DNA of 5,504 nucleotides from Acidobacteriota bacterium (GTDB lineage: Bacteria > Acidobacteriota > Terriglobia > Terriglobales > SCQP01), in the NCBI GenBank assembly GCA_021818645.1, contig JAKATS010000187.1:1-5504 (forward strand). The letters are read 5' to 3'. The notes under the pieces are model-generated. The model had not been told where the DNA came from, made no database searches, and worked only from the letters and a program-made list of their open reading frames with translations. Both the position numbers and the translations under genes were made by a program. Positions 1-5,504 of the stretch are shown one piece after another; within the stretch, counting starts at the first letter, position 1, and every line of letters begins with the position of its first letter.

Positions 1-1218
<1,218 letters not shown>

Positions 1219-1260
1219 CCGGGCCTGGTTCTGGAATGTCGAAGTAAGTGGCCCGCCGGT

Positions 1261-1731
1261 TTAGGGCAACGCTAAAACCCGGGCCACAATGTTGGTGGTG
1301 GAACGGCCGGCGACCAGGGGAATCCGCACGACTCTCCCGCCGGCCGCTTCGACTTCTTCGCTGCCTACAATCTGTCCCGGCCCCCAGTCGGCGCCTTTCA
1401 CCAGCACATCGGGAAGTATGGCTTGGATCAACTCGCGCGGCGTAGGCTCGTCGAATGGGCAGACATAATCCACCGCCGCCAGGCCGTCCAGCAACTCCAT
1501 CCGCTCGGCCTGCGGCAAAATCGGCCGCCCCTCGCCCTTCATGGCACGCACGCTGGCATCGGAATTGATGGCCACCAGCAGGCAATCGCCCGCCCTCCGC
1601 GCCTGTTCCAATAAATCAATATGGCCGGCGTGCAGCAGATCGAAGCAGCCGTTGGCCAGCACCAGCTTTTTCTGGGCGGTGCGCAGACGGTGGCGTTCCG
1701 GTAATAAATCCGGCCAGGCGGCGAAGATCAT
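1261..1731 (-). CDS. rfaE2: D-glycero-beta-D-manno-heptose 1-phosphate adenylyltransferase (stand-alone RfaE2/HldE C-terminal domain)
   Basis: This enzyme transfers AMP from ATP to heptose 1-phosphate, giving ADP-heptose for lipopolysaccharide inner core synthesis in the cytosol. It is a 156-residue cytidylyltransferase-fold protein. Visible motifs are LANGCFDLLHAGH with the HxGH nucleotide-binding motif at residues 34-37, NSDASVR at 56-62, KGEGRPI at 65-71, DVLVKGADW at 108-116 and the C-terminal GRSTTNIV at 142-149. The length fits the free-standing enzyme; the kinase half (RfaE1) found in fused HldE is absent. I chose the ATG at 1731 because the open frame upstream (to 1833) is non-homologous, Arg/Gly-rich and overlaps the end of the regulator gene. 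No good Shine-Dalgarno is placed for this ATG: a GGAG sits only 1 nt away, and a CCTCCGGAGG palindrome (1759-1768) lies about 27 nt upstream. The gene lies 56 bp after the HTH regulator on the same strand, so co-transcription is likely. Confidence 0.94.
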   Translation of the reverse strand: MIFAAWPDLLPERHRLRTAQKKLVLANGCFDLLHAGHIDLLEQARRAGDCLLVAINSDASVRAMKGEGRPILPQAERMELLDGLAAVDYVCPFDEPTPRELIQAILPDVLVKGADWGPGQIVGSEEVEAAGGRVVRIPLVAGRSTTNIVARVLALP

Positions 1732-1787
1732 GCTCCATGATAGCCGACCCGCGCGTCCCCTCCGGAGGCTTCTATTCTCCGTGCGGG

Positions 1788-2303
1788 CTAGATCTGGGCC
1801 CCCAGCGGAATGCTGCGCATCATGTGCCGGCATTGCAGCAGAAGATTTTTCATCTGCGGCGGCTGTAGGCGCGGCAAATAGGGAAGCAGTTGCCGCATGA
1901 AACCGTCATCAATCAGCGCCCGCATGGAAGCCGCCGCTGGCGCGCCGTCGCTGCAGCAGAGAATGGTGCCCACGTCGGTATTCATCGCCGCCGCCAGGCG
2001 CTCGAGCGAGGCCAGGGTCGGCTGGGCTTTATGGTTTTCGATCTTGCTCACGTAGGTGCGCGGCACCTGCATGCGCTCGGCCAGCTCTTTCTGCGTCAGG
2101 CCCTGTTTGCGGCGCAGGCTGCGGATGGCGATCGAGACGTTGACTTCCAGTTCGCCCCCGGGCAGCTCCAGGCTGGGGGGTGGAACCAGATCATGGCTGC
2201 AGCGCCGACACTGGTCATTGTGAGTGCGGTACTGGACTAATTGACAATGCCGGCAGCGGATCACTTCGCGCGCCGCCGTGCTCATCGGTTGGGTTGTCGT
2301 CAT
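1788..2303 (-). CDS. Zinc-ribbon / XRE-family helix-turn-helix transcriptional regulator
   Basis: This is a predicted cytosolic DNA-binding protein of 171 residues. The N-terminus carries a four-cysteine putative zinc ribbon: CxxC at residues 17-20 and CxxC at 32-35, within IRCRHCQLVQ and QCRRCSHDL. After a proline-rich linker (about 41-48), residues 57-115 form a Cro/C1-type HTH domain, with LRRKQGLTQKELAERM leading into VPRTYVSKIENHKAQPTLASLERLA, here cited as two adjoining parts. The C-terminal 50 residues look like a small helical domain (LLPYLPRLQP) of unknown role, perhaps dimerisation. Starts are possible at 2303 (ATG) or six codons later at 2285 (ATG); neither has a clear Shine-Dalgarno. 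The 2303 start sits about 30 nt below a predicted promoter. Target genes cannot be read from the sequence. Autoregulation and control of the downstream rfaE2 are inferences from position. From memory, similar zinc-ribbon/HTH proteins are common in Acidobacteria. Confidence 0.9.
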   Translation of the reverse strand: MTTTQPMSTAAREVIRCRHCQLVQYRTHNDQCRRCSHDLVPPPSLELPGGELEVNVSIAIRSLRRKQGLTQKELAERMQVPRTYVSKIENHKAQPTLASLERLAAAMNTDVGTILCCSDGAPAAASMRALIDDGFMRQLLPYLPRLQPPQMKNLLLQCRHMMRSIPLGAQI

Positions 2304-2339
2304 TGCAGGTAGGGAGTGCCAGAGCCTACCGCCACTTTT

Positions 2340-2368
2340 ACTCTGCCCGCGAGTTACGACTTTGTCAA
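2340..2368 (-). promoter_or_regulatory. Predicted sigma70-type promoter for the HTH regulator (and rfaE2)
   Basis: On the minus strand a perfect -35 box TTGACA lies at 2363-2368. A 17-nt spacer leads to CAGAGT at 2340-2345, a weak -10 that matches the consensus at the most conserved A2 and T6 and at A4. An A/T-rich stretch directly upstream (about 2370-2392, GAAAAATTTT on the minus strand) could act as an UP element. Transcription would start near 2333, giving a leader of about 30 nt before the ATG at 2303. The -10 is poor, so only the -35 is strong. Confidence 0.45.
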
Positions 2369-2492
2369 TACCTTTTCACTCAAAATTTTTCATGCATTGA
2401 TTCCTGTCTTACTCGGCCGGGTCACTGACTTGGATCGCCCGCCTATGGGCCTCCCGGCCGCTCGTAGCATCCCACGAATTCACGTTGATGGA

Positions 2493-2507
2493 TATCCCAA
2501 GGGGATA
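2493..2507. repeat. Small perfect hairpin, 6-bp arms
   Basis: TATCCC (2493-2498) and GGGATA (2502-2507) are exact reverse complements separated by AAG. The plus strand continues with AAAA but has no T-tract; on the minus strand the left side is not T-rich either. It is therefore not a standard intrinsic terminator. It may be part of the same repetitive intergenic material as the larger palindromes to its right. Confidence 0.4.
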
Positions 2508-2587
2508 AAAGCCAAATCGAGTGGGAAAAACCGGGGCTCCCTGCCAAGTCCCGTCGTTGCTGCTGAACAATGCTCAGGCGAGGCAAG

Positions 2588-2619
2588 AAGCAAGCCCAGG
2601 CTGGGCTTTAGCCCTGCTT
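2588..2619. repeat. Nested/competing palindrome containing GGGCTTTAGCCC (GGGCTAAAGCCC on the minus strand)
   Basis: A perfect 7-bp hairpin pairs AAGCCCA (2592-2598) with TGGGCTT (2602-2608) around a GGC loop. The GGGCT at 2603-2607 can instead pair with AGCCC at 2610-2614, and AAGCA (2588-2592) matches TGCTT (2615-2619) as an outer stem. The two inner pairings exclude each other. GGCTAAAGCC-like palindromes are, from memory, frequent between genes in Acidobacteria, so this is most likely one copy of a dispersed REP-like element. A riboregulator is the alternative. Neither is proven here. Confidence 0.55.
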
Positions 2620-2635
2620 TAAAATGCCAGGCGGA

Positions 2636-2689
2636 AGTCGTTCGCCCGACGCTGCGTTCATGGATGTACGTGCGTAAGGGCGAACGACT
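2636..2689. repeat. Perfect 12-bp-arm inverted repeat with 30-nt structured loop
   Basis: AGTCGTTCGCCC (2636-2647) and GGGCGAACGACT (2678-2689) are exact reverse complements. Inside the loop the pairing can continue as ACGC (2649-2652) with GCGT (2672-2675) and CGT (2655-2657) with ACG (2668-2670), giving a long, slightly interrupted hairpin of 19 pairs. No T-tract follows on either strand, so it is not a typical Rho-independent terminator. It could be a REP-like unit, a protein-binding palindrome or a structured RNA. Confidence 0.75.
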
Positions 2690-2694
2690 GCCAA

Positions 2695-2741
2695 CGCCGC
2701 GCGGTGCCGCTGATCGCCTCGCTGGGGCTTGTGGCGCGGCG
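2695..2741. repeat. 8-bp-arm GC-rich inverted repeat upstream of the queD promoter
   Basis: CGCCGCGC (2695-2702) is the exact reverse complement of GCGCGGCG (2734-2741), with a 31-nt loop. It starts 5 bp after the 12-bp-arm repeat and ends 18 bp before the TATAAT box. The sequence is all G/C in a GC-rich genome, so chance pairing is less unlikely than for the neighbouring 12-bp repeat. Confidence 0.4.
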
Positions 2742-2759
2742 GCCCTGGCGGCCGTGTCC

Positions 2760-2765
2760 TATAAT
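2760..2765 (+). promoter_or_regulatory. Perfect TATAAT -10 box for queD
   Basis: TATAAT at 2760-2765 matches the sigma70 -10 consensus exactly and stands out in very GC-rich surroundings. At the standard spacing (about 2737-2742) the sequence is CGGCGG, which is no -35 box; a partial TTGTGG lies at 2729-2734, too far away at 25 nt. No TGn extended -10 precedes it. If used, transcription would begin near 2772, only about 7 nt before the queD ATG at 2779. A missing -35 could mean an activator is required, perhaps using the repeats upstream. Confidence 0.5.
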
Positions 2766-2778
2766 GAAAGATCATCTT

Positions 2779-3153
2779 ATGTTCGAAATTCAGGTGGAAC
2801 ACGGCTTTGCCGCCGGGCACGCCCTGCGCGGCTACCGCGGCAAATGCGAAAATGTACACGGCCATAATTACCGGGTGCAGGCGCGGCTGCAGGGCGAAAA
2901 TCTCGATGCCATCGGCCTGTTGTGTGATTTCAAGGACATCAAGGCTTGGCTGCGGGAAATCGGTGAAAGCCTCGATCATCAATTCCTGAACGACTTGGAG
3001 CCGTTTCGGAACGTGAATCCCTCGGCCGAAAACCTGGCCCGCTATGTTTTCGAGCGGCTGCAGGAGCGCGTCCGGCAGATTCCCGGCTTATCGCTGGATC
3101 GCGTCACGGTTTTTGAGACCGATACCACTTCGGCCAGCTATCGCCAGCCGTAA
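2779..3153 (+). CDS. queD: 6-carboxy-5,6,7,8-tetrahydropterin synthase (QueD)
   Basis: QueD converts 7,8-dihydroneopterin triphosphate to 6-carboxytetrahydropterin, the step after GTP cyclohydrolase I in preQ0/queuosine synthesis in the cytosol. The 124-residue product has the zinc ligands His14, His27 and His29. The catalytic Cys23 lies in GKCENVHGHNY (residues 21-31), Asp66-His67 in LDHQFLN, NPSAENLA at 80-87 and the conserved Glu113 in VFETDT. Cys23 together with its HGH context fits QueD better than the folate-type PTPS-III variant, which has Glu there. I chose the ATG at 2779 because MFEIQVEH is the usual family N-terminus. The ATG at 2764 lies inside the TATAAT box, and the GTG at 2704 adds non-homologous residues. 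GAAAGA (2766-2771) is a weak Shine-Dalgarno, and would only be usable if transcription starts further upstream. queE follows after 8 bp. Confidence 0.96.
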   Translation: MFEIQVEHGFAAGHALRGYRGKCENVHGHNYRVQARLQGENLDAIGLLCDFKDIKAWLREIGESLDHQFLNDLEPFRNVNPSAENLARYVFERLQERVRQIPGLSLDRVTVFETDTTSASYRQP

Positions 3154-3161
3154 CTTCGGCC

Positions 3162-3836
3162 ATGCAGGTCAGCGAAATCTTCTTCTCCATTCAGGGCGAA
3201 TCCAGCCGGGCTGGGCTGCCCTGCATCTTTGTTCGTCTTACTGGCTGCAATCTGCGCTGCCACTGGTGCGACACCGAATATTCCTTTTATGGAGGCGAAC
3301 GCCTCAGCGTGGAGCAGGTGGCCGGCCGGCTCCGGCAATTTCCGTCCCGGCTGCTGGAAATTACCGGCGGCGAACCCATGCTGCAGGAAAAAGAAGTCCT
3401 CGCCCTGATCGCGCTGCTGCCGCCCGACTGGACGGTGATGATTGAAACCAGCGGCGAGCGCGACCTCAGCCGGTTACCCGAACGGGTGGTCAGGATCATG
3501 GATGTTAAATGCCCGGGCAGCGGCGAATCCGGCCGTTTTTATCAGCCCAATCTGCAGGTCCTCACCTCGCGGGACGAAATTAAATTTGTCCTCACCGGGC
3601 GGGAAGATTATGAATACGCCCGTGATTTTATCGCCCGCCATCGGCTCGAGGCCATCACGCCGCATCTCCTGCTCTCGCCGGCTTTTCATAAAACCGCTGG
3701 CGGCGATCGTAGCAGCCGGCAATGCCGGCTCGACCCGCAAACTTTGGCTGAATGGATGCTGGCCGACGGCATCCCGGCCCGGCTGAGCTTGCAAATTCAT
3801 AAATTTATCTGGGATCCGGCTCAGCGCGGAGTATGA
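3162..3836 (+). CDS. queE: 7-carboxy-7-deazaguanine synthase (QueE), radical SAM enzyme
   Basis: QueE contracts the ring of 6-carboxytetrahydropterin to 7-carboxy-7-deazaguanine, the step after QueD, using a 4Fe-4S cluster, SAM and Mg2+. The 224-residue protein starts MQVSEIFFSIQGESS, with the QGE substrate motif at residues 11-13. The radical-SAM cysteines are Cys29, Cys33 and Cys36, in TGCNLRCHWCDTEYSF. The spacing is the usual CxxxCxxC, not the longer variant seen in some QueE. Further landmarks are ITGGEPMLQ (67-75, SAM-binding GGEP), VMIETSG, DVKCPGSGE, IKFVLTGREDYEYA, and the C-terminal LQIHKFIWDP, all typical. A less conserved stretch near the end (AGGDRSSRQCR) is encoded over a small palindrome at 3714-3730. 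The start at 3162 follows queD by 8 bp without a clear Shine-Dalgarno, which suggests translational coupling within an operon. Confidence 0.96.
   Translation: MQVSEIFFSIQGESSRAGLPCIFVRLTGCNLRCHWCDTEYSFYGGERLSVEQVAGRLRQFPSRLLEITGGEPMLQEKEVLALIALLPPDWTVMIETSGERDLSRLPERVVRIMDVKCPGSGESGRFYQPNLQVLTSRDEIKFVLTGREDYEYARDFIARHRLEAITPHLLLSPAFHKTAGGDRSSRQCRLDPQTLAEWMLADGIPARLSLQIHKFIWDPAQRGV
3714..3730. repeat. Perfect 8-bp-arm palindrome inside queE
   Basis: AGCCGGCA (3714-3721) and TGCCGGCT (3723-3730) are exact reverse complements around a single A. The palindrome lies in the 3' third of queE over codons for a poorly conserved segment. GCCGGC is frequent throughout this GC-rich window, so the palindrome may reflect base composition and not function. 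Confidence 0.45.
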
Positions 3837-4564
3837 AATCGCGGCCCGCGGATTTGCCGGTGGATGCCTGGGTGCGGGACCATATCACGCAAACCCATGG
3901 CCGTTTATACGCCCATTGCCAGGGTCGCTTGTCCCGTTATCCCATTCCTCTCTGGCCCTGGCCCCACGGTCATGGCCGGCTTTTATTGGATCTGGGCGCT
4001 GGCTGGGGGCGCTGGAGTCTGAGCGCGGCCAGCGCCGGCTATTGCGTCATCGCGCTGGATCGCAATTCCCAGGCACTGCAGGCCGCCCGACGCGTGGCCC
4101 GCCAGCTCGGCTGCGAAATTGTGTGTGTTTGCGGTGATGCCGCCCAGCTGCCCTTTCGCCCGGCCGGCGTGGATGCGGTTTTTGCCTACGGCATGCATCA
4201 GTATTTGCCCCGCGCCGCGGAGCCGGGCTGGCTGGAGGAAATCCGCCGCGTATTATCTGCCGGCGGCTGGGCGCGCGTGCAATTGCCTATGGCCGGCGGC
4301 ATCGGCCGGCGGCTCTGGCCGCGCCGCGAAGCCCCCGTATATCTCTGGACCTGGAGCCAGGCGCGCTGGCTCTGCCGGCGTTATGCTGCGCGCATGCTGC
4401 CCGAGGGATTTTTTACCACCAACGGGCAATGGCGCGACCGCGATTTGCTCCGCTGGTCCGGCCGGCTCGTGGTCCTGGCCGGCCAGTCGCTCCTCGCGCT
4501 CAGCCGCATCCTGCCCGGGCTGTCCCGCCTGGCCGATTCGATATGGCTGGAAATTCGCTCTTGA
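3833..4564 (+). CDS. Class I SAM-dependent methyltransferase, substrate unknown
   Basis: This 243-residue protein has a Rossmann-type methyltransferase core resembling the Methyltransf_11/UbiE group. Motif I is LLDLGAGWGRWS (51-62), the acidic motif II end is VIALDRN with Asp76, and GDAAQLPF (101-108) contacts the adenine in relatives. VDAVFAYGMHQYLP and WLEEIRRVLSAGGWARVQLP follow as motifs IV to VI. The last third is rich in Trp and Arg. It ends in a hydrophobic/amphipathic stretch (LVVLAGQSLLALSRILPGL) that might sit at a membrane or form a helical lid; it does not look like a clear transmembrane segment. The ATG at 3833 overlaps the queE TGA in an ATGA arrangement, so translation is coupled to queE; GGAG lies 1 nt upstream. 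The substrate could be a small molecule, lipid or RNA. Nothing in the sequence decides, and operon position only hints at a tie to 7-deazaguanine metabolism. Confidence 0.88.
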   Translation: MKSRPADLPVDAWVRDHITQTHGRLYAHCQGRLSRYPIPLWPWPHGHGRLLLDLGAGWGRWSLSAASAGYCVIALDRNSQALQAARRVARQLGCEIVCVCGDAAQLPFRPAGVDAVFAYGMHQYLPRAAEPGWLEEIRRVLSAGGWARVQLPMAGGIGRRLWPRREAPVYLWTWSQARWLCRRYAARMLPEGFFTTNGQWRDRDLLRWSGRLVVLAGQSLLALSRILPGLSRLADSIWLEIRS

Positions 4565-4572
4565 CGATGTCC

Positions 4573-4589
4573 CGGCCCCGCCGCTTTTT
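4573..4589 (+). terminator. Weak candidate intrinsic terminator after the queD-queE-methyltransferase operon
   Basis: CGGC (4573-4576) pairs with GCCG (4580-4583) around CCC, followed by C and five T residues (4585-4589). It begins 9 nt after the methyltransferase stop and overlaps the end of convergent hemD. The stem is only 4 bp and the loop 3 nt, so efficiency is doubtful. Confidence 0.3.
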
Positions 4590-5457
4590 AAGTGTTTTGT
4601 TGAAAATACGCTTGTAAGCCGGCGATCAGACCTGAGGCAGTGTACACCGGTGCGGTGAAAGCCGGTGTCAGGCCGTACTCAATGATTTTTCGCTGCGTGA
4701 TGGGGCCAATCGCGCCCAGCGCAATGCCTGCCAGCTGCTGCAAGTAATCCAGCCCCAGCGCCTGCGCCAGATGGGTGACTGCCAGCGCGCTGGTTAACAG
4801 GATGGCATCCACTTTCCGCGTAGGCTCGTCCGGTGACAGCGGAGCGAAAAGTTCGCGCATGCGCGCGGGTGCCTCCGCGGGCATGCGGGTCTGATAAGCC
4901 GCAACTGCGGTGACGCGGCCGCCGGCCTGGGTCAGCGCGTTTTCCAGAATCCCCCGCGCTTCGGCCGCCTGCACGATCACCACCCGCCGCTCCGGCGCCA
5001 GCGGCCCGAGCAATGCCGCCGCGCTTTCGGCTACAAACTTTTCAGGAATCAAGCTCGCTCGCCAGCCATAATCGGCCAGCGCGTGTTCCGTGGCCGGTCC
5101 CATGGCGCAAAGCCAATCCGGAATTCGCAGGCGCTGTCCCTGGCTCAGGACGCGGTCAAAAAAAGCGTGAACTCCATTGGCGCTGGTGAAAATGGCGAGA
5201 TCGTATTCCCGCCACTCGTCTATAACCTGATCCAGGGCGTCGTAGCTGGCGGGCGGCGCGATCTCGAGCAGCGGCAGCTCGATGGTTACGGCTCCGAGCT
5301 CCGCTAGCGCGGCAGCCAGTTTCTGGTTTTGGCGGGGCGTGCGGGTGAGCAGGATGCGCCGCCCATGCAAGACGGAGGAGATGGCCGCGGGCGGAGATGA
5401 GTTGGATTGGGCCACGGATTTTTCCGCCGGTTGTGCGCTACTGAGTCTGGCTTGCAA
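4588..5457 (-). CDS. hemD: Uroporphyrinogen-III synthase (HemD)
   Basis: HemD cyclises hydroxymethylbilane with inversion of ring D, giving uroporphyrinogen III, the common precursor of haem and other tetrapyrroles; it acts in the cytosol. The fold is two Rossmann-like domains joined by a linker. Visible landmarks, numbered from the longest frame, are GRRILLTRTPRQN (32-44), LPLLEIAPP (61-69), FTSANGVHAFF (90-100), later IPEKFVAESAAALL, RVVIVQAAEARGILENAL, DAILLTSALAVTHL and the C-terminal PVYTASGLIAGL, which matches the usual end. No ATG is available. The frame opens at TTG 5457, right after an in-frame TGA; GTG at 5415 has a modest GGCGGA 6-7 nt upstream and would give 275 residues; TTG at 5370 would give 260. 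The extra N-terminus is low-complexity and non-homologous, so 5415 or 5370 may be the true start. The gene converges with the methyltransferase, 23 bp apart. Confidence 0.92.
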   Translation of the reverse strand: MQARLSSAQPAEKSVAQSNSSPPAAISSVLHGRRILLTRTPRQNQKLAAALAELGAVTIELPLLEIAPPASYDALDQVIDEWREYDLAIFTSANGVHAFFDRVLSQGQRLRIPDWLCAMGPATEHALADYGWRASLIPEKFVAESAAALLGPLAPERRVVIVQAAEARGILENALTQAGGRVTAVAAYQTRMPAEAPARMRELFAPLSPDEPTRKVDAILLTSALAVTHLAQALGLDYLQQLAGIALGAIGPITQRKIIEYGLTPAFTAPVYTASGLIAGLQAYFQQNT

Positions 5458-5504
5458 TCACATCCATAAACGAGCTTACCGAAAACACAGACCACCCCAG
5501 CCCC

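Larger units (their letters stand above)
2304..2778. other. 475-bp non-coding divergent intergenic region with clustered inverted repeats
   Basis: This gap lies between the divergent HTH regulator and queD genes. Its left part (2304-2400) is relatively A/T-rich and holds the regulator promoter. The middle (2401-2580) has one small hairpin (2493-2507) and no gene I can recognise. The right part (2588-2741) has three successive inverted repeats, followed by a TATAAT box at 2760-2765. Open frames crossing the gap on either strand show no protein-like motifs and run into the repeats or the flanking genes. I see no tRNA, no recognisable riboswitch core and no mobile-element ends. The right part probably consists of dispersed intergenic palindromic elements or an RNA leader; which one cannot be decided from this window. 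Confidence 0.7.

Noticed and set aside
1220..1255. CGGGCC/GGCCCG inverted repeat between ahcY and rfaE2 as a bidirectional terminator
   Set aside because: The arms are only 6 bp, the loop is 24 nt, and no T-tract follows on either side.
1732..1833. Longer N-terminus for rfaE2 (start at 1833)
   Set aside because: It overlaps the regulator by 46 bases, is Arg-rich and non-homologous. The ATG at 1731 gives the usual family length.
2400..2778. A preQ1 riboswitch in front of queD
   Set aside because: I looked for the preQ1-I pseudoknot with its A-rich tail and for the preQ1-II core, and saw neither. A covariance-model search would be decisive. The predicted start at about 2772 would also leave no leader.
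2316..2867. 183-codon plus-strand open frame across the intergenic region
   Set aside because: It crosses the regulator promoter region, all the palindromes and the start of queD in the wrong frame. The product is Arg/Pro/Ser-rich without domains.
2608..2982. 124-codon minus-strand open frame over the queD 5' half
   Set aside because: Antisense to the conserved zinc-binding part of queD; composition and motifs give no support.
2779..3153. A folate-pathway PTPS instead of QueD
   Set aside because: The catalytic Cys23 before HGH and the adjacent queE favour QueD.
3162..3836. QueE as a different radical-SAM activase
   Set aside because: The QGE motif, the CxxxCxxC spacing, DVKCPGSGE and HKFIWDP, plus direct linkage to queD, fit QueE well.
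4119..4658. 179-codon plus-strand frame inside the methyltransferase and running into hemD
   Set aside because: It is a shifted frame of the methyltransferase, whose own frame carries the recognisable SAM-binding motifs; the product is Cys/Arg/Ala-rich without pattern.

Overview
The window reads as ordinary chromosomal DNA from a GC-rich, Gram-negative-type bacterium. It holds a lipopolysaccharide-heptose gene (rfaE2), queuosine genes and a haem gene, all as single-copy housekeeping enzymes. The style of the zinc-ribbon/helix-turn-helix regulator and the GGGCTAAAGCCC-type palindromes between genes remind me of Acidobacteria. That assignment comes from memory of the group and was not tested by any search. 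Almost all of the window is coding, and I see no phage, transposase, CRISPR array, tRNA or rRNA.

Layout. Bases 1-1218 (+) hold adenosylhomocysteinase (ahcY), cut at its 5' end by the window edge. It converges on a minus-strand pair: a zinc-ribbon plus XRE-type HTH regulator (1788-2303) followed 56 bp later by rfaE2 (1261-1731), the ADP-heptose-forming nucleotidyltransferase. The pair is probably expressed from a TTGACA-containing promoter near 2340-2368. A 475-bp gap (2304-2778) separates this pair from the plus-strand genes. It carries no convincing gene but has a run of inverted repeats, including a perfect 12-bp-arm hairpin. The plus-strand cluster follows: queD (2779-3153), queE (3162-3836) and an uncharacterised class I SAM methyltransferase (3833-4564) whose ATG overlaps the queE stop. 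It converges tail-to-tail with minus-strand hemD (4588-5457).

How the genes work together. QueD and QueE catalyse consecutive steps (7,8-dihydroneopterin triphosphate to 6-carboxytetrahydropterin to 7-carboxy-7-deazaguanine) toward preQ0 and queuosine. The methyltransferase is translationally coupled to them, but its substrate is unknown. AhcY recycles the S-adenosylhomocysteine made by methyltransferases in general. HemD makes uroporphyrinogen III, and RfaE2 supplies activated heptose for the outer-membrane core oligosaccharide. These are largely separate housekeeping functions, not one new system. The parts most worth a second look are the structured repeat cluster upstream of queD, the perfect TATAAT that would give queD a nearly leaderless mRNA, and the queE-coupled methyltransferase.
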